64,000 nt of DNA, from positions 18,305 to 82,304 of the forward strand of contig NZ_JBILJQ010000015.1 in NCBI RefSeq assembly GCF_044377145.1, in the 5' to 3' direction. Positions 1 to 8,859 of this stretch are shown here, one piece after another; the first letter of the stretch is position 1, and each line of letters starts with the position of its first letter. The position numbers were made by a program, and so were the translations under genes. The DNA comes from Aquimonas sp044377145 (GTDB lineage: Bacteria; Pseudomonadota; Gammaproteobacteria; Xanthomonadales; Xanthomonadaceae). The notes beneath the pieces are model-generated. The model was not told the origin of the DNA. It saw only the letters and a program-made list of their open reading frames with translations, and made no database searches.

Positions 1-132
1 CTGCTGGTGCCGGGGGCGGTGCGATCGATGATCGCCAAGCTCACCCGCACCGGCATCCCCGAGTTGTTCGTGCTGGCCTATCACGAAGTGCCGGACGACA
101 AGAAACTCAAGCTGGTCGGCAACGTGGGATAG
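1..132 (+). CDS. flhA: FlhA C-terminal end (partial)
   Basis: The window opens inside a gene; the last 43 codons are visible and end in TAG. The peptide contains RSMIAKLTRTGIPELFVLAY and ends KLKLVGNVG, typical of the extreme C-terminus of FlhA, the inner-membrane flagellar export gate protein whose cytoplasmic domain docks export substrates and chaperones. The flhF gene starts 55 bases downstream on the same strand, which is the usual order in polarly flagellated gammaproteobacteria and supports the call. Start, membrane segments and most of the export domain lie outside the window. Confidence 0.85.
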   Translation: MLVPGAVRSMIAKLTRTGIPELFVLAYHEVPDDKKLKLVGNVG

Positions 133-187
133 GACATCCGGCTGAGATCCGCAGCCGGCAACTGATGCAAGACAGGCGGAAGCAGGC

Positions 188-1615
188 ATGAAGATCAAAC
201 GGTTCTTTGCCCAGGACATGCGCACCGCGCTGCGCCTGGTGCGTGAGGAGCAGGGCCCGAACGCGGTCATCCTGTCCAACCGCCGGGTTGAAGGCGGAGT
301 CGAAGTGGTCTCCGCAACCGACTACGACGAATCCCTGGTGCAGCAGTCGCTGACGGCCGCGCGCCGCTCGGCCGAGGCCGCTGCCCAACAGGCCGCCGCC
401 AGTGCACTGCCGGCGGCGCCGGAACCACGTGTTGCCGCACCTGCCCATATCAGCCAGATGGCACCGGCACCGGTCGACACGCTCTTGCCGCCGCGCGTTG
501 CCCAAGTGGCTGCGGCCGCCCGCGCCGAGGCGATGAACCCGCGCCTGGCCGCGCGTCAGGCCGCCGCCGCGCTGGCAGCCGCACCCGCCGCAGCGGCAAC
601 GGCGCCGTTCGAAACCCCGCAGCGCCCGCTGACGGCGCTGGACACGGTCGAGCGCATCACCTCGCGGCGGCTGTCGAAAATCCCCGACGAAGTGCAGCAG
701 CTGTGCGTGGAAGACCCGCAGATCGCCGAGATGAAGCGCGAGATGGCGCTGATGCGGCAGTCGCTGAAGCACGAGCTGGATCGCTTCTCCGACCAGCGCA
801 TGCGGCTGTCACCGGCGCGCGCCGCGGCCTTTGAGGAACTCGCCGGCTACGGCTGCGACGAGGCCTTCGCGCGCAGCATCGTTGAACGCATTCCGGCCGA
901 CGCCGACCCGGCACGCTCGCGCGGCATGCTGCTCGGCCTGCTGGCGAAATCGCTGCAGGTCTGCGCCGAGGATCCGATCTCAGCCGGCGGCGTGATCGCC
1001 CTGGTCGGGCCGACCGGCGTCGGCAAGACCACCACCCTGGCCAAGCTCGCCGCGCGCTACGCCGCCCACCACAGCGCCCGCGATGTCGCCCTGGTCACCA
1101 CCGACGGGTTCCGTATCGGCGCCCGCGAGCAATTGTTCACCTACGGCCGTTTGCTCGGCATGCCGGTGATCGAAGTCAGCGACCCGTCCGAACTCGGCGA
1201 CACCCTCGACCGCCTCGGCGAGTACCGGCTGGTGCTGGTCGACACCGCGGGTCTGTCGCACCGCGATATCGCGCTCGGCGCCCAGCTCGGCGCACTGGCC
1301 AAACTCAAGCACGTCAACACCCAGCTGGTGCTGCCGGCCAACACCCATGCCGATGATCTCGATGAGGTCGTCCGCCGCTTCTCGATCGCCCGCCCGCGCG
1401 GCGTGGTGCTGAGCAAGGTCGATGAAACCGGCCGGCTCGGCTCGGCCCTGTCGGTCACCGTGCGCCACCGCCTGCCGATCAGCTACCTGACCGACGGCCA
1501 GCGCGTGCCCGAAGATCTGCACCGCGCCGAGGCCCACCGGCTGGCGCTGCGGGTGACCGAACAGCGCCGCGCCTCGGCGCACGCCGTCGAGGAGATCGCG
1601 CATGTCGCAGGCTGA
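188..1615 (+). CDS. flhF: FlhF, SRP-type GTPase for polar flagellum placement
   Basis: A 475-residue protein with the layout of FlhF: a short conserved N-terminus (MKIKRFFAQDMRTALRLVRE), a long Ala/Pro-rich variable linker (about residues 60-150), then the NG GTPase module. The P-loop GPTGVGKTT lies near residue 275, followed by TTDGFRIGAREQL and the VDTAGL box. FlhF marks the cell pole where the first flagellar proteins assemble, and its GTPase is stimulated by FlhG. The ATG is preceded by a purine-rich stretch (AGGCGGAAG). Its end overlaps flhG by 14 bases, which indicates translational coupling. A conserved Lys in the usual NTKLDE-like box is seen as LSKVDETG. Confidence 0.95.
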   Translation: MKIKRFFAQDMRTALRLVREEQGPNAVILSNRRVEGGVEVVSATDYDESLVQQSLTAARRSAEAAAQQAAASALPAAPEPRVAAPAHISQMAPAPVDTLLPPRVAQVAAAARAEAMNPRLAARQAAAALAAAPAAAATAPFETPQRPLTALDTVERITSRRLSKIPDEVQQLCVEDPQIAEMKREMALMRQSLKHELDRFSDQRMRLSPARAAAFEELAGYGCDEAFARSIVERIPADADPARSRGMLLGLLAKSLQVCAEDPISAGGVIALVGPTGVGKTTTLAKLAARYAAHHSARDVALVTTDGFRIGAREQLFTYGRLLGMPVIEVSDPSELGDTLDRLGEYRLVLVDTAGLSHRDIALGAQLGALAKLKHVNTQLVLPANTHADDLDEVVRRFSIARPRGVVLSKVDETGRLGSALSVTVRHRLPISYLTDGQRVPEDLHRAEAHRLALRVTEQRRASAHAVEEIAHVAG

Positions 1616-2489
1616 AGGCCGCGCCGGTACGAGCCCCGACGACCAGGCCCAGGGCCTGCGCAAGCCGCGGCTGAAGCCGGTGCGCGTGATCGCGGTCAGC
1701 GGCGGCAAGGGCGGAGTCGGCAAGACCAGCGTCTCGGTCAACCTGGCGGTCGCTCTGGCCGATGCCGGCCGTCACGTGCTGCTGCTCGACGCTGATCTTG
1801 GCCTCGCCAATGTCGACGTCCTGCTCGGGCTGTCGCCACGCTTCACCCTGGCCGACGTGATCGAAGGCCGCTGCTCGCTGGAGGACACCATCCTCGAAGG
1901 CCCGCACAATCTGGCGGTGGTGCCGGCCTCCTCGGGCAAACGCTCGATGGCCGAACTGTCCGCACCCGAGCAGGTCGGCCTGATCCGCGCGTTCAGCGAA
2001 CTTGACCGCGATCTCGACGTGATGGTGGTCGATACCGCCGCCGGCATCAGCGACAGCGTACTGACCTTCGCCCAGGCCGCGCAGGACGTGGTGCTGGTGG
2101 TCTGCAACGAGCCCGCCTCGATCACCGACGCCTATGCGCTGATCAAGGTGCTGTCGCGCGAGCGTGGGGTCAACCGGGTGCAGATCATCGCCAACATGGT
2201 GCGCAGCCCGGCCGAAGGCCGCGAGCTGTTCGACAAGCTGTCGCGCGTCACCGACCGCTTTCTCGACGTCACCATCAGCCTGCTCGGCATCATCCCGCAC
2301 GACGAATGGCTGCGCCGCTCGATCCAGCGCCAGCAGGCGGTGGTCGAGGCCTTTCCGGCCTGCCCCTCGGCGCATGCGCTGCGCGGCATCGCCCGCCGTA
2401 TCGATCAATGGACGGCGCCGACCGGGCCGCGCGGCCCGGTCGAGTTCTTCGTCGAGCGCCTGGTTGCTCCGCCCGAGGCGCATGTATGA
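1602..2489 (+). CDS. flhG: FlhG/FleN, MinD-like ATPase limiting flagellar number
   Basis: A 295-residue MinD/ParA-family ATPase. The deviant Walker A SGGKGGVGKTS is near residues 32-42, followed by LLLDADLGLANVDVLLGL and VVDTAAGISDSV, the set that separates FlhG/FleN from plasmid ParA. In related bacteria the protein acts with FlhF to restrict the cell to one polar flagellum and restrains the flagellar master regulator FleQ. The ATG overlaps the end of flhF. The next gene, fliA, follows after 118 bases, so the three probably share a transcript. Confidence 0.95.
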   Translation: MSQAEGRAGTSPDDQAQGLRKPRLKPVRVIAVSGGKGGVGKTSVSVNLAVALADAGRHVLLLDADLGLANVDVLLGLSPRFTLADVIEGRCSLEDTILEGPHNLAVVPASSGKRSMAELSAPEQVGLIRAFSELDRDLDVMVVDTAAGISDSVLTFAQAAQDVVLVVCNEPASITDAYALIKVLSRERGVNRVQIIANMVRSPAEGRELFDKLSRVTDRFLDVTISLLGIIPHDEWLRRSIQRQQAVVEAFPACPSAHALRGIARRIDQWTAPTGPRGPVEFFVERLVAPPEAHV

Positions 2490-2607
2490 GCCTCGCTCGC
2501 GCGCATGAACGCGTGCGCCCACCGATGGCCTGTCGCCTTTCGGCTGGCGCCTGCGGGCGGACGTGCGCGGCACTCGCCGAGGGCGTGAACATGCGAGGGC
2601 CCGGCAG

Positions 2608-3354
2608 ATGAGCCAGGCCGAAGCCGAATACCGGTCGGTTCGCCGGCAGGATCCCAACGAGGCGGTGGTCCAGCACGGCCCGCTGGTGGCGCGCATCGCC
2701 CACCATCTGGCGGCGCGGCTGCCCTCCAGCGTGGATGTCGGCGACCTGATCCAGGCGGGAATGATCGGCCTGATCGAGGCCACCCGCAGCTACGATTCCG
2801 GCCTGGGCGCGGCGTTCGAGACCTATGCCTCGATCCGCATCCGCGGCGCCATGCTCGACGAGATCCGCCGCGGCGACTGGGTGCCTCGCTCGGTGCATCG
2901 CAAGGTGCGTGAACTGTCCGCGGCCACCCGCAATATCGAACAGAAAACTGGCCGCGCCGCGCGCGATGTCGAGGTCGCCGAAGCGCTGCAGATTCCCGTG
3001 CTGGAGCTCAACCGCCTGCTCGAAGATGCAGTGCGTGGACAGGTGCTCAGCATCGACGCCAATGCCGACGACTCCGGCGAGCTGCGCCTGCCAACCAGCG
3101 TCAATGCCGCTTCGCCGGCCGCCGGCTTCGAACGCGATGCCTTCGCCGCCGAGCTGGTCAAGGCCATTGCCGGGCTGCCGCAGCGCGAGCAGCTGATGAT
3201 GAGCCTGTACTACGAACAAGAGCTCAACCTGCGTGAGATCGGCGCCGTGCTGGGCGTCACCGAATCGCGGGTCTGCCAATTGCACGGCCAGGCACTGGTG
3301 CGCCTGCGCGCCCGCCTGGCCGAGTGGATCCGCGATCCGGTCGATGCCGGCTAG
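2608..3354 (+). CDS. fliA: FliA, flagellar sigma-28 factor
   Basis: A 248-residue sigma-70-family protein without region 1. Region 2 is visible as VGDLIQAGMIGLIEATRSYD and ASIRIRGAMLDEIRRGDWVPRS, and region 4 as LREIGAVLGVTESRVCQLH. FliA directs RNA polymerase to late flagellar and chemotaxis promoters. The frame opens further upstream (2563), but ATG 2608 was chosen because it begins the usual FliA N-terminus and matches family length (about 240-250 residues). A sigma-28-like promoter match occurs in this window at 35539-35565, upstream of a chemoreceptor gene. cheY begins 45 bases downstream. Confidence 0.95.
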   Translation: MSQAEAEYRSVRRQDPNEAVVQHGPLVARIAHHLAARLPSSVDVGDLIQAGMIGLIEATRSYDSGLGAAFETYASIRIRGAMLDEIRRGDWVPRSVHRKVRELSAATRNIEQKTGRAARDVEVAEALQIPVLELNRLLEDAVRGQVLSIDANADDSGELRLPTSVNAASPAAGFERDAFAAELVKAIAGLPQREQLMMSLYYEQELNLREIGAVLGVTESRVCQLHGQALVRLRARLAEWIRDPVDAG

Positions 3355-3398
3355 CGACTCCGACACCCTTCCCACCGCACACCTTCGAGCTGCCTTCC

Positions 3399-3791
3399 AT
3401 GGACAAGAACCTGAAGATCCTGATCGTCGACGACTTCTCCACCATGCGGAGAATCGTCAAGAACCTGCTCAACGATCTGGGTTTCACCATCACCGCGGAA
3501 GCCGAGGACGGCAACAGCGCATTGGCGCACCTGCGCTCGGCTCCGTGCGACCTGGTGGTGACCGACTGGAACATGCCCGGCATGACCGGCATCGAGCTGC
3601 TGAAAGCGATCCGCACCGACCCCAAGCTGGCCCATCTGCCGGTGCTGATGGTCACCGCCGAGGCCAAGCGCGAGCAGATCATCGAGGCCGCGCAATCGGG
3701 CGTGAACGGTTACATCATCAAGCCCTTCACCGCCCAGACCCTGCAGGAGAAGCTGCAGAAGATCTTCGAGCGGATGGGCTCGGCTGCATGA
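3399..3791 (+). CDS. cheY: CheY response regulator (flagellar cluster)
   Basis: A 130-residue single receiver domain. The acidic pair is D11-D12, the phospho-acceptor D56 (in VVTDWNMPGM), the switch Thr T86 and the invariant Lys K108 (YIIKPF). CheY-P binds the flagellar switch. The ATG at 3399 gives the canonical CheY length; an upstream in-frame ATG at 3324 overlaps fliA and would add a non-conserved 25 residues. The TGA overlaps the ATG of cheZ (ATGA), typical of paired CheY/CheZ synthesis. A second CheY-like gene lies at 10696. Confidence 0.95.
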   Translation: MDKNLKILIVDDFSTMRRIVKNLLNDLGFTITAEAEDGNSALAHLRSAPCDLVVTDWNMPGMTGIELLKAIRTDPKLAHLPVLMVTAEAKREQIIEAAQSGVNGYIIKPFTAQTLQEKLQKIFERMGSAA

Positions 3792-4420
3792 ACGCCAGTG
3801 CCGCCGAACGCGAGCACCTGCTGCACTTGATGCATTCGGCACTGGGTGCGCTTGAGCAGGACGATGACTCGCTGTATCGCAGCTGCATCGAATCGCTGAC
3901 GCAGTGGCGCTCGCGACCGATCTACGCCGCCATCGACCGGCTCGCCCGCGAGCTCACCGGCGCGCTGGCCAATCTGCCCATCGATGCGCGCCTGGGTGCG
4001 CTGGCCGGCGAAGACCTGCCCGATGCCCGCGCGCGGCTGGACTTCGTCGTGCAGACCACCGAACAAGCCACCCACCGCACGCTCGATCTGGTCGAAGACT
4101 GCCGCAACCGGATCGACCTGATCCGCTCGCGCGGGCTGGACTCCGAGATCGAGAACGAGTTGATGGGCGTACGCAGCAACCTGTCCAGCATCGCGCTGGC
4201 GCAGGAGTATCAAGACCTGACTGGCCAGACCATCAAGCGGGTGGTCGGCATCGTCCATCAGGTCGAGGCGGCGATCGGCAAGCTCAGCGTCGCGCTGGGC
4301 CTGCCTGACCACCAGAAGAACACCGGCATCGAGGCCCAGGGCCCCGCCCTGCCGGGCATCGACAAGCACGGCGTGTCGCAGGACGCGGCCGATGATCTGC
4401 TCTCCGACCTCGGCCTGTAG
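3788..4420 (+). CDS. cheZ: CheZ, CheY-P phosphatase
   Basis: A 210-residue helical protein whose start overlaps cheY by four bases. The catalytic segment reads QEYQDLTGQTIKRV with D143 and Q147, the same residue numbers as the E. coli CheZ active site. The last residues (DDLLSDLGL) match the C-terminal amphipathic peptide that docks CheY. CheZ accelerates dephosphorylation of CheY-P and so sets how fast the flagellar signal decays. CheZ is mostly found in beta- and gammaproteobacteria. The receptor gene at 35593 carries a related D-x-x-x-Q segment. Confidence 0.93.
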   Translation: MNASAAEREHLLHLMHSALGALEQDDDSLYRSCIESLTQWRSRPIYAAIDRLARELTGALANLPIDARLGALAGEDLPDARARLDFVVQTTEQATHRTLDLVEDCRNRIDLIRSRGLDSEIENELMGVRSNLSSIALAQEYQDLTGQTIKRVVGIVHQVEAAIGKLSVALGLPDHQKNTGIEAQGPALPGIDKHGVSQDAADDLLSDLGL

Positions 4421-4428
4421 GCGCGCCC

Positions 4429-6243
4429 ATGAGCGGCAATGACGACATCGCGGCCGATTTCCTGGTCGAAGCCAGCGAAATCGCCGAACGCCTCGGCGAC
4501 GAGCTGGTGCAGCTGGAGATCAAGCCGCAGGACGGCGAACTGCTGAATGCGATCTTCCGCGGCTTCCACACCATCAAGGGTGGCGCCAGTTTTCTCAATT
4601 TCGGCGAGCTGGTCGAGCTCTGCCACGGCGTCGAGGAAATGTTCGACCTGTTGCGCAAGGGCCGGCTGAGCGTCGACGGCGATCTGTTCGACCTCGCCCA
4701 GGGCGCGCTCGATCAACTGACTGGCCAACTGGCCTCACTGCGCAATGGCCAACCGGCGCAGCGTGCACCGGAAACGCTGTTGAACGCGATCCGCATTGCT
4801 GCGCTGCCCGATGCCGCGGCGGCCGCAGCAGCCAAGCCGGCAGTGGCACCGAAGCGCGCGCCGGCAGCGCCGAAGCCGGTCGCCGCGGCCTCGGCACTCG
4901 CCGACGAACCGGCCACGGCCGGCGATGCGATCACCGAAGACGAATTCGAAGCGCTGCTGGACATGTTCCAGGGCGCGAATCAGGTCCCGGCCGGCAAGCC
5001 TTCGCCGCTGCCGCCGAGCCCCGTGCATATGCCGGCCGCCGCGCGCGAGCCCGCACCCGAGCCTGCTGCCGCGGCGCCGACGAAAGCAGCACCGCCGGCC
5101 GAATCCAGCGTGCGCGTCGACACCAAGCGGCTGGATGGCCTGATGAATCTGGTCGGCGAACTGGTGCTGGCGCGCAACCGCATGAAGGCACTGCGCCGGC
5201 ACACTCGCGATGAAGATCTGGAGCGCGCGGTCAGCAACCTCGATGTGGTCACCGCACGCCTGCAGGCCGAGGTGATGCGGGTGCGCATGCAGCCGGTCGG
5301 TCGCGCGTTCTCGCGCTTTCCGAAAGTGGCGCGCGATGTCGCCCGCACGCTGAAGAAAGAAGTCAACGTGCAGCTGATCGGCGAAGACACCGAGCTCGAC
5401 AAGAACCTGGTCGAGGCGCTGTCCGATCCGCTGGTGCATCTGGTCCGCAACGCCATCGACCACGGCATCGAGGCGCCCGACAAGCGCGAGACGATCGGCA
5501 AGCCGCGCGCCGGCACGCTCAAGCTGTCGGCGCAGCAGGAAGGCGACCACATCGTGATCATCGTCAGCGATGACGGCGGCGGCATCGATCCCGACATGCT
5601 GCGCACCAAGGCGCGCGAGAAGGGCCTGATCGACGCCGACACCGCCGCACGGCTGTCGCCGATCGAAGCTCTCCAGCTGATCTTCCTGCCCGGCTTTTCG
5701 ACCAAGGACCAGGCCACCGAAGTCTCCGGCCGCGGCGTCGGCATGGACGTGGTGAAGTCAAAGCTGTCCGAGTTGAACGGTCAGGTGCTGATCGAGTCGG
5801 TGCGCGGCGAAGGCACCCGCTTCGTGATCCGCGTGCCGCTGACCCTGGCGATCCTGCCGACCCTGATGGTCAGCGTCGCCGACCGGCCCTATGCGCTGCC
5901 GCTGTCGAACGTGCTGGAAGTGTTCAAGTACCGCGAGAACCTGGTCCGCTTCATCGATGGCCGCGAAGTGCTGGACTTGCGCCAGCAGACCTTCCCGCTG
6001 ATCTTCCTGCGCCGCTGGCTGGGCAAGCCGGTGGTCACCGAAGATGCAGGCGTGGTGGTGGTGCAGACCCCGACTCGCAAGCTCGGCATCGTTGTCGACC
6101 AGGTGCGCGGCCGCGAAGAGGTCGTGGTGAAGCCACTGCCGGCCTCGCTGCGCGGCCTGACCGGCCTGGCCGCGGCCACCATTACCGGCGACGGAAATCT
6201 GGCGCTGATCCTCGACATCGGCGGCTTGAACAGTGCCGTCTAG
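4429..6243 (+). CDS. cheA: CheA histidine kinase (flagellar cluster)
   Basis: A 604-residue CheA. The order is an N-terminal Hpt domain with H47 in FHTIKGGASF; an Ala/Pro-rich linker (about residues 105-225) that includes a short conserved acidic segment ITEDEFEALLDMF instead of a full CheY-binding P2 domain; the dimerisation helices (RLDGLMNLVGELVLARNRM); the ATPase domain (HLVRNAIDHG, DDGGGIDPDM, GRGVGMDVVK); and a CheW-like regulatory domain from about residue 470. It phosphorylates CheY and CheB in receptor arrays. It sits 8 bases after cheZ. Only one Hpt domain is present. It differs clearly in linker and length from the second CheA at 11066. Confidence 0.95.
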   Translation: MSGNDDIAADFLVEASEIAERLGDELVQLEIKPQDGELLNAIFRGFHTIKGGASFLNFGELVELCHGVEEMFDLLRKGRLSVDGDLFDLAQGALDQLTGQLASLRNGQPAQRAPETLLNAIRIAALPDAAAAAAAKPAVAPKRAPAAPKPVAAASALADEPATAGDAITEDEFEALLDMFQGANQVPAGKPSPLPPSPVHMPAAAREPAPEPAAAAPTKAAPPAESSVRVDTKRLDGLMNLVGELVLARNRMKALRRHTRDEDLERAVSNLDVVTARLQAEVMRVRMQPVGRAFSRFPKVARDVARTLKKEVNVQLIGEDTELDKNLVEALSDPLVHLVRNAIDHGIEAPDKRETIGKPRAGTLKLSAQQEGDHIVIIVSDDGGGIDPDMLRTKAREKGLIDADTAARLSPIEALQLIFLPGFSTKDQATEVSGRGVGMDVVKSKLSELNGQVLIESVRGEGTRFVIRVPLTLAILPTLMVSVADRPYALPLSNVLEVFKYRENLVRFIDGREVLDLRQQTFPLIFLRRWLGKPVVTEDAGVVVVQTPTRKLGIVVDQVRGREEVVVKPLPASLRGLTGLAAATITGDGNLALILDIGGLNSAV

Positions 6244-6349
6244 CGCCGTCGCTGCTGATTTGCGGGCGTCAGGCTTCTGGCGCTGTCCTTGCAGAACCAG
6301 CTGCACTCCGCCCCCCCAGCGCGCAGCGCATCGGTCGATAGTTCAAGCC

Positions 6350-7090
6350 ATGGATATTCTCAGCGTTGTTGGCGTCGTACTCGGCCTGGTCGCCATCATC
6401 GGCGGCAGCCTTGCCAAGGGCGCGGGCCTGTCTTCGCTGTGGTCGGCGGCGGCTTTCATCATCGTCATGCTCGGCACCGTCGCGGCGATTCTGGTGCAGA
6501 CGCCGATGCCCACCTTCAAGCGCGCCCTGGTGATCTTCCGCTGGCTGTTCCAGCCGCCGAAGATTCCCGGCCGCGAGCTGCTCAATCGGATCGTCGGCTG
6601 GAGCGCCCGCGCCCGCAAGGACGGCCTGCTGGGGCTGGAGTCCGACATCGAACGGCTGAACGATCCGTTCCTGCGCAAGGGCCTGCAGATGCTGGTCGAC
6701 GGCAACGAGCCCGACACCCTGCGCAAGGTGCTGGAGATCGACATGCACAGCCAGGAGCAGGCCGATATCGCCGCCGCCAAGGTATTCGAAGGCATGGGCA
6801 TCTACGCGCCGACCTTGGGCATCATCGGCGCCGTGCTGGGCCTGATGGCGGTGATGCAGAACCTCGCCGACCCCTCCAAGCTCGGCACCGGCATCGCGGC
6901 GGCGTTCACCGCAACCATCTACGGCATCGCCTCGGCCAACCTGTTCTTTCTGCCGCTGGCCAACAAGCTGAAAGCGGTGATCCGCGCGCGCTCGCGCAGC
7001 CAGGAGCTGATCATCGAAGGCCTGATCGCGATCGCCGAGGGCGAGAACCCGCGCAATATCGAGGCGCGCCTGCAGGGCTACGTGACGTGA
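6350..7090 (+). CDS. motC: MotA-type flagellar stator protein (MotC class)
   Basis: A 246-residue MotA/ExbB-family protein with four membrane segments: two near the N-terminus (starting DILSVVGVVLGLVAIIGGSL), and two around residues 150-205 (PTLGIIGAVLGLMAVMQNL, then AAFTATIYGIASANLFFLPL). The cytoplasmic loop between segments 2 and 3 has the charged residues that contact the rotor. Together with MotD it forms an ion-driven stator. ATG 6350 was chosen because the upstream in-frame extension from 6233 is not conserved in character. The position after cheA matches the motC-motD pair of Pseudomonas; a motA-motB pair elsewhere in the genome is likely but not seen here. Confidence 0.9.
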   Translation: MDILSVVGVVLGLVAIIGGSLAKGAGLSSLWSAAAFIIVMLGTVAAILVQTPMPTFKRALVIFRWLFQPPKIPGRELLNRIVGWSARARKDGLLGLESDIERLNDPFLRKGLQMLVDGNEPDTLRKVLEIDMHSQEQADIAAAKVFEGMGIYAPTLGIIGAVLGLMAVMQNLADPSKLGTGIAAAFTATIYGIASANLFFLPLANKLKAVIRARSRSQELIIEGLIAIAEGENPRNIEARLQGYVT

Positions 7091-7182
7091 CGGCAGGCTC
7101 CGGCGCACGGCTTGCAAGGCAGTGGCGCTGAGCGCCCACGGTCTGGGCGCCACGCACTCAAGCCGAGCACCCGACGCCCACC

Positions 7183-8055
7183 ATGTCGCGCCACAAGCAC
7201 AGCCACGAAGAACACGCCAACCACGAAGCCTGGGCGATTCCCTATGGCGACCTGGTGACCCTGCTGCTGGCCTTCTTCGTGGTGATGTACTCGATCTCCT
7301 CGGTCAACGAGGGCAAGTACCGGGTGGTATCGGATTCGCTGGCGGTCGCCTTCGGCAGTGGCCAGAAAGCGCTGCCGGTGCAGATCGGCGATGTCCTCCC
7401 CGGCGGCGCCGGCAGCGGCACGGCCACCTCGATCATCGGCAGCCAGCTGCCGCGCGGCCTGTTGACCGAACGGTTGGCGCAGGCCCTGCCCGACGCCGAG
7501 CGCCAGCGCTGGCTCGACCAGCAGTCGCGCGAGAACAGCCTCGAGCAATCCCGCTCGCGCGACGCGCTGTCGGCGATCGCCACCGACATCGAGCGTGCAC
7601 TCGATACTCTGATCCTCGACGACGTGGTGCAGGTGTATCGCCGCGGCGACTGGCTGGAAGTCGAGATCAAGTCCGACACGCTGTTCGCCTCGGGCTCGGC
7701 CGCGCCGCTGCCGGGCGCGTTGGCCGCAGTCACCCGCGTCGCCGAAGTGCTGCGCGAGTCGCCCAACCTGATTCGCGTTGAAGGCCATACCGACATCGTG
7801 CCGATCACCACCGCGGTGTTCCCGAGCAACTGGGAGCTGTCGGCGGCGCGCTCGGCCAGCATCGTGCGGGTGTTGACCAACAGCGGCGTGGCGCCCGGAC
7901 GCTTGACCGTGGTCGGCTACGGCGAGCACCAGCCGATCGCCGACAACAGCAGCGAAGCCGGCCGCAACAGCAATCGGCGGGTGGTGCTGGTGATTCTGGC
8001 CCGTAACGGCGATGGCGATTCGCTTGAACCCCCGACATCCGAGGCAGGAGCCTGA
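7183..8055 (+). CDS. motD: MotB-type flagellar stator protein (MotD class)
   Basis: A 290-residue MotB homologue. The single N-terminal membrane helix (DLVTLLLAFFVVMYSISSV) starts with the ion-carrying aspartate D23. The C-terminal half is an OmpA-like peptidoglycan-binding domain containing VEGHTDIVPI, NWELSAARS and NRRVVLVI. It anchors the stator to the cell wall and pairs with the MotA-type protein upstream. The gene is 92 bases after motC, a gap with no other gene. His-rich residues precede the membrane helix (HKHSHEEH), as in several MotD proteins. Confidence 0.92.
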   Translation: MSRHKHSHEEHANHEAWAIPYGDLVTLLLAFFVVMYSISSVNEGKYRVVSDSLAVAFGSGQKALPVQIGDVLPGGAGSGTATSIIGSQLPRGLLTERLAQALPDAERQRWLDQQSRENSLEQSRSRDALSAIATDIERALDTLILDDVVQVYRRGDWLEVEIKSDTLFASGSAAPLPGALAAVTRVAEVLRESPNLIRVEGHTDIVPITTAVFPSNWELSAARSASIVRVLTNSGVAPGRLTVVGYGEHQPIADNSSEAGRNSNRRVVLVILARNGDGDSLEPPTSEAGA

Positions 8056-8058
8056 TCC

Positions 8059-8859
8059 ATGCGCACCTGGTGCATCGCCAACCAGAAAGGCGGCGTCGGC
8101 AAGACCACTTCGGCGCTCGCGATCGGCGCCTGCCTGGCCGAACGCGGCTTCCGCACACTGCTGGTCGATCTCGATCCGCACGCTTCGCTATCGCGCTGGC
8201 TGGACGTGCCCGAAGAGCCGACGCCGGCCGGCGTCTACGAGCTGTTCGCCGAGGCGCCACCGCCGCTGGTCACCCTGACCCACCCCAGCGGCCAACCCGG
8301 CCTGGATCTGCTGCCCGGGCAGCCGGCGCTGGCGACCCTGGAGCGCCAGAGCGCCAACCGCACCGGCCTGGGCCGCGCACTGGTACGCGCCTTCGCCAAC
8401 CAGCATCGCTACGACTACGCCCTGCTCGACTGCCCGCCCACTCTCGGCGTGCTGATGGTGGCCGCACTCGCCGCCGCCGATGCGCTGATCATTCCGACCC
8501 AGACCGAGCCGCTGGCCCTGCACGGGCTGAACGCGATGCTGCGCACCGCCGCGATGGTGCAGCGCTCGCGCGGCGTGCCGGTGCCGGTACGGATTGTTCC
8601 AACCCTGTACGACAAACGCACCCGTTCGGCGCAGGAGAGCCTGGCCGAGCTGCGCTCGCGCCATGGCGAAGCGGTGTGGGACGAAGAGATCCCGATCGAC
8701 ACCCGCCTGCGCGAAGCCAGCCGCCAGGCGCTGACTCCGCAATCACTGGGCGCCGGCGCACGCGGCGCCAGCGCCTACATGCGGCTTTCCGACTGGCTGC
8801 TGACTGCCGATCTGCGCGATGTCGCTGCCACCACCGATACCAAAGGCTTGCCAACATGA
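8059..8859 (+). CDS. parC: ParA-family ATPase for chemosensory array positioning
   Basis: A 266-residue ParA/Soj-type ATPase with Walker A NQKGGVGKTTSA at residues 8-19, LLVDLDPHASLSRWL and the Walker B ALLDCPPTLGVL. It starts 3 bases after motD and overlaps the next gene by four bases. In Vibrio and Pseudomonas the equivalent gene in the same place (ParC) moves chemotaxis arrays to the cell pole with its partner ParP, encoded next. No parB lies near, which also argues against a chromosome-partition role. Confidence 0.88.
   Translation: MRTWCIANQKGGVGKTTSALAIGACLAERGFRTLLVDLDPHASLSRWLDVPEEPTPAGVYELFAEAPPPLVTLTHPSGQPGLDLLPGQPALATLERQSANRTGLGRALVRAFANQHRYDYALLDCPPTLGVLMVAALAAADALIIPTQTEPLALHGLNAMLRTAAMVQRSRGVPVPVRIVPTLYDKRTRSAQESLAELRSRHGEAVWDEEIPIDTRLREASRQALTPQSLGAGARGASAYMRLSDWLLTADLRDVAATTDTKGLPT

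Noticed and set aside
2563..2607. Upstream in-frame start for fliA
   Set aside because: It adds an Arg-rich peptide not typical of FliA; ATG 2608 fits family length.
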